Source: Brachypterus glaber (taxonomy: Eukaryota > Arthropoda > Insecta > Coleoptera > Kateretidae). Taken from it: a stretch of DNA of 64,000 nucleotides. Below, piece after piece: positions 22,880 to 34,000 of this stretch. A program made the position numbers and the translations under genes. The notes beneath the pieces are model-generated. The model was not told where the DNA came from, searched no databases, and saw only the letters and a list, made by a program, of their open reading frames with translations. The DNA lies in contig OY294048.1 of the NCBI GenBank assembly GCA_958510825.1, positions 13,099,589 through 13,163,588 on the forward strand, written 5' to 3'. How positions within the stretch are numbered: the stretch's first letter is position 1; each line of letters opens with the position of its first letter.

Positions 22880-24589
22880 CTTCAGCCTTCCTTTATGGCC
22901 CTGATTAAAAATTACGATTTTTTTGCAAATGTGAAAATAAAGAAGAAGAAAGGGTGTACAAAACCCGTGCTGGAAGCATGGCATCTGTCCTGATAAATAT
23001 TAACTTTTCTTTTTATTTATTTTCTATCGAAAATTACGGTTCTGTGCGATACACAGACATTAATGTCTATGAATGAATAGAATGAATAGAATTCTATTTT
23101 CACTAGGATAGTTTTTGTTTTTTACTGTAATAAATCAAATTTATGCAATAAAAACTTAAACAAAAACTTAACTAGAAATTAAATAACATGAATTAAAATT
23201 AAAAAAGTACAATAGATAAACCTACCCAGTAAACACTGACTGACGGGTCATCACACGCCGGTTCGTGTGGCATAATGTAGTCTGTTGTTGATATAATGTT
23301 CTGATGGTCCTTTAGGGTTGTTCTCCTGCTTCTGGTGCTGATACTGTCATAACGGTGTTCCATGTGCTGCCAAAATTAAATTAAATACAATAAAATAGCC
23401 CTTTTATTCAACTTATAGACCTGCCATAAAATAATCCGTTTTATATTATTTTTTCAGATCTTGTTATTTTTATCATAACTTCCTAATTAAAAGAACTATC
23501 GACATCAATATTAGACAGAAGACGTTTCTCTTCAAATAACGTTAGATTGGGGTCGATGGATATTTTATTTCAAACGAATTAATTATTAGGTATTTTTTAG
23601 TGTTTTTTACGATGTCAGACAATTTTACCACTCCAAAGTATTATTACAGGGGAAATGAATAGTTTCCAAAAGTTTTTCCATAAGAGTTTTTTGTTTAAAA
23701 ATGCACATACTATGAGCTGTAAAACTTATAGCATATTTCACGGAAGTTTTTTTTTTCTTTTCTCATTTGTGCATTATGCTGGCGCATTCGCCAACATTTT
23801 TAAATTAAATTTTTTACGACTCTAGTTTTGTAAAAATAAATAATATTTTTGGCTTAACATGTTCTTTAACATAAGAACCAAACGTAAATGTTTCTTAATA
23901 ATTTAAAAAATTACAAGAATTTCGGATTTAAATGGCCAAAGCTTTTATGAGCCATAGCTCCAAAACTATATCAACTACAACATATTAAAAATTATCCAAC
24001 GGAAATTCAATTTACATATAAAACATGCGGGGTCCTTTGTTCAACAAAAAAAAATAATGTTATTTTTTTCAATTATTGTTAAAATTATTTAATTTCTTAA
24101 TTGTGTAGAAAAAATATTTTTTCTAATGCATGCGTAAAGAGGCTTTTCCGCATTCGATTGCTTGATTGAACTCCGTTTCGCGTCGTTTAGGCAAATGCAA
24201 TATGATGCGGAAAAGAGCCTCTTTCCACACTTGTTAGGAAAATAACTAAGCCTAGCTAAGCTAGGTATATCAATTTTTTTTTTCAAAAAAAATGTATCTT
24301 CAGAAATTGAAAACAAAACGGAAAGGATTACGACGTTTTAAATTAAAAAATAAACAAAAATTACTTACTCTTGGCAGAATCTCAGATCACAAATGTCCAG
24401 AAAATATTCTATGTTCCATTGAAAATAAACAGCAAGCAAAAGAATGTCTTTTTGTCGAGGCTCGTCTTACACTTGTGACCTAAAAAATAATTAATAACAT
24501 TTTATGTAAAAAAACTGAGCTTACACTGTCCTTCTTAGTAATAAATGTCCTAACTAAAATTTTTGTCATTTCCGGCTTATCTATTCTTC
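22880..24589. other. Unassigned intergenic DNA
   Basis: Homopolymer-rich, with no frame supported by homology and no clear element ends. A 24130-24235 patch has GAGGCTTTTCCGCATT and its near-complement AATGCGGAAAAGAGCC-like half, a degenerate foldback. Confidence 0.45.
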
Positions 24590-24680
24590 AGGGTTTCCAC
24601 CAGTCAGGTAAAACAGGGAAGTCAGGAAAAAGTCAGGAAAATTGAAATTAAAACCTGGAAATCAGGGAATTTGGCCATAA
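24590..24680. repeat. Fragment of the CAGGGTT element
   Basis: CAGGGTTTCCACCAGTCAGG followed by repeated GTCAGGAAAA and CCTGGAAATCAGGGAA, similar in plan to 53368-53460. Confidence 0.45.
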
Positions 24681-24889
24681 AAATTTATGGAAAATTGCAA
24701 TGTTAGTTAGGACGTTTTAACTAAGGAGGGCAGTACAGGTATAAAAATGTCATTTTGTAGGTATGTAAATAAATAAAAAAACTATTTTTTTGACTACCTA
24801 ATTAAGTGCTAGGTTTTATAATATCTACTGTTGTTACATATATGTAATATATTATCTACCATTGTCGAGACTTTTTTACCATGACAACC

Positions 24890-24965
24890 AATAAAATCAG
24901 TACTCATTTATTATTGACCTTTGTAATTAAGCATTGTTTATTGACGATGGTCAATGATAAAAAGA
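24890..24965. repeat. Short repeat shared with 59.46-59.53 kb
   Basis: AATTAAGCATTGTTTATTGA and CGATGGTCAATGATAAAAAG match the region GTCGTCAATAAACAATGCTT at 59484. Confidence 0.5.
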
Positions 24966-26115
24966 ATTAAGACAACAACCAACTACCAACTTTTTTTAAC
25001 TTAAATGTCAAACTGACAGCTGTCAAAATAACTTTTAAAATATATTTTTAACTGATATTTGGAGTACTTTATTTAGGTATTAAAAAAAATATTATACATA
25101 ATATATTATGCATATTGTACATAATATATTATGCACCACATATGTGAAGTGTTTTAAGTGTTCTTGACTAATTTTTTGCCTGAACAGCATCTCAGAAAAA
25201 AACAGTGTCAAACTCGAACTTACTTAAACTTATCCTGTAACCATTTGTTTCTGTTTTTTACTATATTTTTTGCTTGTGTCCAGGTGAGACTCTTCTTCCA
25301 GTATATTTTACTTTTCTATATTCTTTTATTCTTGTTATAGATTTGATAGACTTATTATTTACTGAAATTTTATTCTGTAAGTAGGTACCTAGGAAATAAA
25401 CACATTTAATATACAACCAACTTAAAAAAAAAAACACATAGGTATGTCATTTTGTTGATTTGATTTGTTTTTTCTTAAAATATTACAAAATTAATTAACA
25501 AAATTGCGACGCATAAAAGAATTGATGTTAGTCTGATAAAAAAGTTCAAATTGTACACAAATATCCTTTATTTATCAAAGTAATAATACTAATTTGCTAA
25601 ACACCGTTGTCAATATACTAAAAACACTTAAAACTGAATAATAAATCAATTTTATTATGTAAAATAAAGAAAATATTACTTACCGCCACGCCTAACAACA
25701 GACAAGGTGCCATCTTTTATTTATTGTCACGTGACGCTTCATTCATAATAAAATAAACACGGTGGGCCTTAAATAGTTTTAAATAAAAAGTCAAGCACAA
25801 CAATTTTTTTTTGTACAATCTTTATCATAGACCTAACCGAAATAAAAAAAAAACACCAAAATTAAAATAATCGTTAGAGCAGTTTTTGAAAAAAAAATTT
25901 TTTTCGAAAAAAAAAATTGAAAAAACAAATTAAAAATCTTGTTTTCCAAAATTATCGCTTAAAAATCGTATCTACATTATACACCTTTATTTAATCTATG
26001 AAAAAGTTTGAATAAAAAAAAATTGGCGGTGTTTGACTATTTATTTAAAACATATTTAAGGCCCACCGTGTAGTAGGAGTAGTAATTTATAGTAAAAATC
26101 GTAGTAAAAGTTTAT
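24966..26115. other. Unassigned intergenic DNA
   Basis: A TAATATATTATGCA palindromic patch is at 25090-25140. AAGGCCCACCGTG at 26058 and CACGGTGGGCCTT at 25758 are inverted ends of a ~300-base element. Otherwise nothing recognised. Confidence 0.45.
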
Positions 26116-26497
26116 GGATGTGAACACTGGCGGCGCTGATAGTCTTTGTTTCCACGTTATGAATGAAATTTGGCCTAGCCTGTGTATGGTGCATTGACAC
26201 GCAACGTTGCCAAATATCTAATGTAGATGCGTTTTATCGGTGAGTCACAGGTCGTCCCCCCAGTATTGTTTGTGGTATCTCCATTGTAAGACAAGCAGTT
26301 GAAACTGATCCAGTATAAGATTTACAAGATATTTAGAAAAACATCTTTAAACTCAATTTCCCGAAAATGGGATTTTTGGAGTTATGACAAACCAATACTG
26401 GGGTGGCAAATATATTTTGCCGTGACCTTAGCCACGGTTTTGCGTTTATTACAGAAGGGGCTAACGGAAGAATTAACCAACGTAAACCAACGGTTTC

Positions 26498-26645
26498 CAT
26501 AAAAAAAAAAACACCAAACCAGCACAAAACCAAGCGCATGCGGAATGCGGAATACGTTCCTCCCGTTAGCCCCTTCTTAACGGGAGGAACGTATTCCGCG
26601 ATCTACGCATGGTCTTGGTTTTGTGCTGGTTTGGTGTTTTTTTTT
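26498..26645. repeat. Foldback element
   Basis: AACACCAAACCAGCACAAAA pairs with TTTTGTGCTGGTTTGGTGTT and GGAATACGTTCCTCCCGTTA with its complement, loop about 8 bases. A further CGGAATACGTTCCTCCCGTT lies at 26767. Confidence 0.85.
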
Positions 26646-26824
26646 ATGCAAAGCTTTGGTTTACGTTTACGTTGGTTTTTTGATTGCTTTGGTGTTTTTT
26701 TTTTTTAATGGGGTTCGTTGGTTTACTTTCTTATGTTGATTTCTGCTAGCGCATGTGCAGATACCGGAATACGTTCCTCCCGTTAGCTATACGTCGTTTT
26801 ACCTCTATTTTGTAGTAATCTATG

Positions 26825-27063
26825 GTTTAGCATTCGGAAAAAAATCGAATGCTCAATTAAAAAATATTTGCAAAAAAAATAAATTGAAATAGTAGGTATT
26901 TCAAATTTCCCGCAAACGGTTCTGGATGTGAACACTAGTGTCGCTAGTCGTTTTCCCGCCAATTTGTGTTGCAGCTATTATGAATCACAAAATTAGAAAC
27001 TTTCTAATTTTGTGCAGTTATCTATGATTTTGTGCTATGAATGGGTTGTGTGTTCTGTGGTTT
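26825..27063. repeat. Inverted copy of the S1P upstream segment
   Basis: Complement matches 19752-19943 almost throughout but carries about 60 extra bases containing CACAAAATTAGAAAGTTTCT and its inverted half. Confidence 0.8.
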
Positions 27064-27754
27064 AGCGCTTCTGTTTTATTACGTTTTTTAGTGTAAATGG
27101 AATACATTAAACGCAAATTTTGAGGCTTAAACACGAAGAAGTATCCTTATAGCCATAAGTATACGACTATAGTCGTTATTGGGAACACATGGGAAACGGC
27201 ACAGACTGTGCCGCACAGTAAACAAAACAATAAACAAGTTTTTAGGTTAGATTTTTTTTTTTAATAGAAATAGGTACATGTCTGTACCAGACTGACCTAA
27301 GCAAAGGGTCTATATATGCGCCAAGTTTTAAAGTGGAAAACTAAGTTAAACTGCCGTCAATTTAATTCAAGTTTAAAGTTAAACCATTGCTGGTGCAAGT
27401 GGTCCTTAGTGAGCAAAATTGCACAAAAAAAAAATCTATAGCCACCACTGCATTTGAGTCGAGATTTAAACCTCTGAACAATTATTCATGTAGGTTTTTA
27501 AAACCCAATACTTTTTTCACCTTACTTTACCACCTTTTTCTTTTTCAGATTTTGTCATCTGTAATCACTACTCTAATTGCATTTACGCAAATTTTAAGGG
27601 ATCCAAACAGGATATCTTCGTAAGTATACTTTAACCTTTACTTCAGAGCAGAGCCGGCCTTTGTATAAATCAAGCGAACCCCCTGCTTCAGGGCTTGAGC
27701 CTGGAGAGCCGTTTTTTTTAGCCTGAGCTCTTTTTCTTTGACAGAGTTATTTTT

Positions 27755-28175
27755 TTTATAGGGGCACCAAGTTTTAGTAGAAGCCAGAAACCGTCAGGGA
27801 CAAAACTTGTTTTCTTGGGGCTATTTTTTGGGCGCCAATTGTTTTTTCGTATTTTCGTAGTAGGGGCGCCAAGTTTGGTAAAAACTATCAGGGACAAAGC
27901 TTTGTTTGTTGAGGGTATTTTTGTGGGCGCCAATTTTTTTTTCGTAGGGACTCTAAGTTTGGTAGAAACCGAAACCGTCAGGGACAAAGCTTTTTTGTTG
28001 AGCGTATTATTTTTGGCGCCAATTTTTTTTCGTATGGGCGCCAAGTTTGGTAGAAAACGTCAGGGACAAAGTTTTTTTTTCTTGAGGGTATTTTTTTGGG
28101 CGCCAAGTTTTGGTTGAGACCGTCGGGGACAAAGTTTTTTTTTGAGGGTGTTTTTTTACCAGAAGCGCCAAGTTC
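27755..28175. repeat. ~85-bp tandem repeat, about five units
   Basis: Units read GGGCGCCAAGTTTGGTAGAA, then CGTCAGGGACAAAGCTTT, then TTGAGGGTATTTTT. Open frames on both strands follow the repeat and encode repeated basic or aromatic peptides; they are not genes. Confidence 0.85.
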
Positions 28176-28319
28176 AAGGCTTGCTTCAGGGCGCCGAAAT
28201 CCAAAGGCCGGACCTGTTCTAGCTGCCTAGTCTGTCTGCTTGGTCTGCCTATCAAATATTGCCTATAAAACATATTCTATGCATAACGTTTTTAAGGAAT
28301 TGGCCTTTTTTGTACACCT

Positions 28320-28530
28320 TTGCGCTAACGCGCACAGTTGATGTCTGACAGTCCCCTGAACACAAACGCATAAATGCGTGCGGCGCGCGCTTTTGCGCGC
28401 ACAAGTTCAATTGATAGCTGACAGTCCCTAAAACATTTGCGCATAGATGCGCGCACGCGCCGAATCAATAAATGACAGTCCCTTGAACAGAAGTGGATAA
28501 ATGCGTATCTGAACATGAGCAGAATGCGCG
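28320..28530. repeat. ~80-bp GC-rich tandem repeat
   Basis: Three units with TGACAGTCCCTGAACA-like text and alternating GCGCGC runs, just after the 85-bp array. Confidence 0.65.
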
Positions 28531-28844
28531 CTACAGGCACAAACTAAGGATACTAAATCTGTAGACTCTAGTTTAGTTTCCTAGTGTTTGCGCCAAAGAT
28601 CTAGTGTCCTTAGCACATACGCCTTGGGTTTTTTCTTCAATTAGGCCCAGTTTATCAGTGTACAGTTAAAACCTTATCTAAAAGATAGTCTCAGTTAAGA
28701 GCAAATTCGTGATTTTGGTTGGAGTTGCTATGGTTATTACGTGTCAGCTAAATTTAGCTGCACTTTTATAAACCCAGCCTTACTCTTAAAGAAGCCAATT
28801 ACCTTGATTTGAAATATATTTCTTTATTCACCTTGATGAAAAAT

Positions 28845-29070
28845 AACGTTATAACGTAAGATGAATGTGGTTTGAATGTTAGATGCCTAACGTTAGGGTC
28901 TAACGTTAGAATATTCTAACGTTATATAACGTTTATCTAACGTTAGGAGTTTTAGCAAACGTTATATAAACGTTATTCTAACGTTAGGGTTCTAACGTTA
29001 GAAATCGGGACATTTATCCATTAACAACTCGTAATAAAATTTTGTTTTAAAACATTTATCTAACGTTATA
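28845..29070. repeat. CTAACGTTAG palindrome cluster
   Basis: About ten TAACGTTA-type words in 225 bases, spaced irregularly. It shares the string TTTGAATGTTAG and the ending ATCGGGACATTTAT with clusters at 21.1 and 43.9 kb. Confidence 0.75.
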
Positions 29071-29416
29071 GTCCAGTCAAATAACGAGAAACTCCTATGT
29101 TAAATTGCATTAAATGTACACGGGCTTATATTTTAAAGGGTGGTAGTGGATAGTAACAGAACACTCCTGTTAGTTTTTCACCGGGTGATTTGCGTAAGGG
29201 GTGTGTTCTGTGGGTGTCCCCTATCTTGAATTTTAGGTGTGAGTGTGGTTATCTTGCTAAATACGCATCTTACGATAAAAATGCATATAACCAATTTTGT
29301 CAAGGACAAAATTTCCAACAATTTTTGTTTGAATCGACTTATAAATATTCAAAAACGGCCATGTTGGGGGTGAAATTGGTTTTCACGATTTTTCAGCCAA
29401 ATTATTAAAGGATAAA

Positions 29417-29582
29417 AGCAAACTTGTAGCTCTTAAAATTCTCTATAAGTTTTATACATTATGCATTTTCTTAAGTATTAGGTTACGGTTAGAGTGCGCC
29501 CTCTGTAACTGTAGCAAAGTACCTATGAAAATTTAGAATATATGAAACTTATAGAGAATTTCAAGAGCTACAAGTTTGCTAA
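29417..29582. repeat. Foldback element
   Basis: AGCAAACTTGTAGCTCTTAA pairs with AGAGCTACAAGTTTGCT; the inner TCTCTATAAGTTT pairs with AAACTTATAGAGA. Confidence 0.82.
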
Positions 29583-29589
29583 TAACCAT

Positions 29590-30095
29590 AATCCTGCAGT
29601 ATTGAAATTTTTATCGGTGCATTTTTTAGTTCCTATTTTTGATGTTCAGAACGTGAAGTTGCCTCTTTAATTGCATTTTTATCGAAAACGGTTGGCCGTA
29701 CAGTGTTACATAAAGAGTACCTTTTTATGTATTTTTAATTAAAGATTAATATTTTATTGAGAAAATGTCAAAAAATTTACGGATAAAAAGTTTGGGGCAA
29801 AAAAGTGGCTTCGTCCCCCCCCCCATTTCGCACGTCCCTGGTTAAAATTACCAAACAAAAATTACATGAAATGATAGCATCTATTAATGCTAAGGCATGT
29901 GCAAAAATTCGTTACTGTGGTTTATGGGGTTCCAGAAATATTGAATAAAAACTACTTTTTAGATGTATTCTTAGAAGGGTCGTAGCTCCCTTAGGGCTCA
30001 TTTCCGGACCACCCTTTATAGGAACTTTTTTTCATATTTTTTAACGTAGGATCACATCTTAAATTTCTCGAACTTATTTCTGAATAACCCTGTAT
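29590..30095. repeat. Copy of the 39 kb interspersed element
   Basis: Shares the AAAGAGTACCTTTTTATGTA, C-run and CGCACGTCCCTGGTTAAAAT order, ending with GGAACTTTTTTTCATATTTT and CCCTGTATAA. Confidence 0.6.
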
Positions 30096-30346
30096 AATGG
30101 AATGCGTAGCATTACAAATCTTCACGGCTTGTTTATCCTATATTTGGTTTCACTCCGATTCTTACTGTCATCATTAGGTACTGTTAACAGTATAGCAATT
30201 TCTTTTACCAGTTAATCACTTCTACCCCTTTTGTTTACTTCTGCAATTTCAGTCTTTGCTGAGGTCACTCTCACTTTTTTGCTGCAATCGTTCTTAAAGA
30301 GGCTAAACATTCAAATTGTCTTTTTTTTATTTGTATTAAGTTTGTA

Positions 30347-30352
30347 TTTATT
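30347..30352 (-). terminator. Likely polyadenylation signal of the adenylate cyclase
   Basis: AATAAA on the minus strand about 40 bases after the stop codon; a second AATAAA lies at 30326-30331. Position and spacing fit, but AATAAA is common by chance in such AT-rich DNA. Confidence 0.45.
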
Positions 30353-30391
30353 CTTAACTATTTATAATATAAATAAACTTACTAAACTACC

Positions 30392-30684
30392 TCACAAATC
30401 AACATTTTTTTTTATTAAATTGTAACTTCCATCATCAGATATATGGTATTGTACAAAATATGTTGTTAAAGGGTCTTTTTTCCCTTTAACCACAACTTGT
30501 CCACGTTCTTTACATACGTATCCGATATCGTCAATGATGTGATAAGTTTCTTCCAAAACTTGAATGTGATTTGGTATTCCAGTGGTGTCCATTCTTGAAG
30601 CCATATTGCATGGGTTGCCCCATATGTCGTAGAGGGGTTTTTTAGACCCCACTACACCTGCGACGATGGATCCGTGACTTATTC
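30392..30684 (-). CDS. Adenylate cyclase terminal exon m: C2 end and stop
   Basis: Reads ISHGSIVAGVVGSKKPLYDI, then WGNPCNMASRMDTTG and VVVKGKKDPLTTYFVQ, then a short tail to stop at 30392-30394. D823, N830, R834 and K870 are present. It is separated from exon l by a 7.5 kb intron filled with nested repeats. Confidence 0.96.
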
Positions 30685-30938
30685 CTAGAAAAAAAAAAAA
30701 ACGTTTTTATTAAGATTGTCCAGGTTAGATAAAAAATGATTCCTTCGATAACTCACCAACCTGGCATATAGCGACTTTAAATTAACAAAACGAAACAAGC
30801 GATAGTGGGCTGCTTAGGGGGTTGTAAATAAGGGTAGAAGGGATAAATAGGGATTGCACTGAGGTCACTAAATCGAAATATTTGACGACTAATTTGTTAC
30901 ACACAACAATATTGACTATACATATTAACTATAAATAC

Positions 30939-31005
<67 letters not shown>

Positions 31006-34000
31006 CTCATATTCCATCAATAGGGAGCCCGAAATTGCATGTTCGACCTGCGATACGAAGCCCACTACCGACATACGAGGCCCGGTTTTGGGCTTCGAAT
31101 TTTTTATAGTGTATATCGTTTTATTGGACCTTAAATATAGTAGAAGAAGAAGACTTGAAAAATTGCCCAGGGCTTCCTATTATTCTAATACCCATCAAAA
31201 TATACGCGCCTGTGTTCACGGAAGTTGAACTAGATGGCGACACAGTAGAACTGTATGTTGCATGTATTTTTATGTAGTTGTCATATGATATGAGTCCCTA
31301 AGATTTGGCAACGTTGTTGACTACTTCAACTTAAATTGTTCAGCACTGTAGTATTAATTGGCGCTAAATCTTTTGTGGTCATGTGCTTGTTAAAGAAGAA
31401 ATGAATAGGTCTAAGAAGATATTAGAGCTTGCTTTAAAAGCTCAAGGTAAGTTAACGTAACATACCTAAATTCAATAAATAACTTTAAATATTTTCTATA
31501 TTTCAAAGAGTTTTTATTGTAAGAAAAAAACTGTCTATCAAGTTCCGTTAACGGACTCTCGTGGGATTCACAGTGGGAAATAACGATCTTTTCCTGCGGA
31601 ACGGTAAAAAAAGAGTACTTTAAATTATCCGATCGGGCTGAAATTTTGTACGCTGACTTAAGGGACCTTTCTGCACCCCATCATGAAATTTCAACCCCAT
31701 CAAACAATATTTAAGGGTGGCTTCCCCCTTTAAAACAATTTTTTTTCAGCGGAACGGTAAAAAAAGAGTACTTTAAATTATCCGATCGGGCTGAAATTTT
31801 TTACAGCGACTTTAAGGACCTCCCTGCACCCCATTCTAAAATTTCAACCCCATCGGAAAATATTTAGGGTTGGTTTACGCCTCCGAAACGATTTTTTCTG
31901 CGGAATGGTAAAAAACGAGTACTTTAAATTATCCGATCGGGCTGAAATTTTTTATGCTGACTTTAGGTACCACCCTGCACCCCATTCTAAAATTATAACC
32001 CGATCGGAAAATATTTAGGGTTGGTTTACGCCTCCGAAACGATGTTTTCTGTGGAATGGTAAAAAACGAGTACTTTAAATTTTCTATGCTGACTTAAGAG
32101 AACTTCCTGCACCCCATCCTAAAATTTAAACCCCATCGGAAAATATTTAAGGGTGGCTTCCCCTTTGAAACATTTTTTTTCAGCGGAACGGTAAAAACAG
32201 AGAACTTTAAATTATCCGATTGGCCTGAAATTGTTTGTGGTGACTTTAGGGATCTTCCTGCAACCCATTCTAAAATTTCAACCCCATCTGAAAATATTTA
32301 GGGTTGGTTTATGCCTGCAAAACGATTTTTTTCTGCGGAATGGTAAAAAACGAGTACTTTAAATTATCCGATCGGGCTGAATTTTTTTATGCTAACTTTA
32401 AGTACCCCCCTGCACCCCATTCTAAAATTATAACCCGATCGGAAAATATTTAGGGTTGGTTTACGCCTCCGAAACGATGTTTTCTGCGGAATGGTAAAAA
32501 ACGAGTACTTTAAATTATCCGATCGGACTGAAATTTTGTATGCTGACTTAAGAGACCTTCCTGCACCCCATCCTAAAATTTGAACCCCATCGGACAATAT
32601 TTAAGGGTGGCTTCCCCCTTTGAAACATTTGTTTTCAGCGGAACGGTAAAAAATAGAACTTTCAATTATCCGATTGGGCTGAAAATTTTTGTGGTGACTT
32701 TAGGGACCTCCCTGCACCCTATCCTAAAATTTCAACCCCATCTGAAAATATTTAGGGTTGGTTTACGCCTGCAAAACGATTTTTTTTTGCGGAATGGTAA
32801 AAAACGAGTACTTTAAATTATCTGATCGGGCTGAAATTATTTATGCTGACTTTAGGTACCACCCTGCACCCCATTCTAAAATCATAACCCGATCGGAAAA
32901 TATTTAGGGTTGGTTTACGCCTCCGAAACGATGTTTTCTGCGGAATGGTAAAAAACGAGTACTTTAAATTATCAGATCGGACTAAAATTTTGTATGCTGA
33001 CTTAAGAGACCTTCCTAAAATTTGAACCCCATCGGACAATATTTAAGGGTGGCTTCCCCCTTTGAAACATTTTTTTTTTCAGCGGAACGGTAAAAAATAG
33101 AACTTTCAATTATCCGATTGGGCTGAAAATTTTTGTGGTGACTTTAGGGACCTCCCTGCACCCTATCCTAAAATTTCAACCCCATCGGAAAATATTTAAG
33201 GTTGGTTTACGCCTGCGAAACGATTTTTTTCTGCGGAATGGTAAAAAACGAGAACTTTAAATTATCCGATCGGGCTGAAATTTTTTAGGGCGACTTTAGG
33301 GACCTCTCTGCACCCCATTCTAAAATTTCAACCCCATCAGAAAATATTTAGGGTTGGTTTACGCCTCCGAAACGATTTTTTCTGCGGAATGGTAAAAAAC
33401 GAGTACTTTAAATTATCCGATTGGGCTGAAATTTTGTATGCTGACTTTACAGACCTTCCTGCATCCCATCCTAAAATTTTAACCCCATCGGAAAATTTTA
33501 ACGGTGGCTTCCCCTTTGAAACATTTTTTTTTCAGCGGAACGGTTAAAAAAGAGAACTTAAAATTATCCGATTGGCCTGAAATTGTTTGTCGTGACTTTA
33601 GGAATCTTCCTGCACCCCATTCTAAAATTTCAACCCCATCTGAAAATATTAAGGGTTGGTTTACTGCTGCAAAACGATTTTTTTCTGCGGAATGGTAAAA
33701 AACGAGTACTTTAAATTATCCGATCGGGCTGAAATTTTTTATGCTGACTTTAGGTACCACCCTGCACCCCATTCTAAAATTATAACCCGATCGGAAAATA
33801 TGTAGGGTTGGTTTACGCCTCCGAAACGATGTTTTCTGCGGAATGGTAAAAAACGAGTACTTTAAATTATCCGATCGGACTGAAATTTTCTATGCTGACT
33901 TAAGAGACCTTCCTGCACCCCATCCTAAAATTTAAACCCCATCGGAAAATATTTAAGGGTGGCTTCCCCTTTGAAACATTTTTTTTCAGCGGAACGGTAA

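Noticed and set aside
23765..24500. Possible small gene at 24292-24483
   Set aside because: A 63-residue Lys-rich frame with no motif, no splice context and no second copy; composition explains it.
27718..28273. Frames of 88-108 residues on both strands
   Set aside because: They follow the 85-bp tandem repeat and give low-complexity repeated peptides.
30882..31109. 75-residue frame rich in Tyr-Ile
   Set aside because: Translation of the TA microsatellite.
32364..33698. Several 64-78 residue frames on both strands
   Set aside because: They lie in the tandem array and repeat its unit; no independent coding signal.
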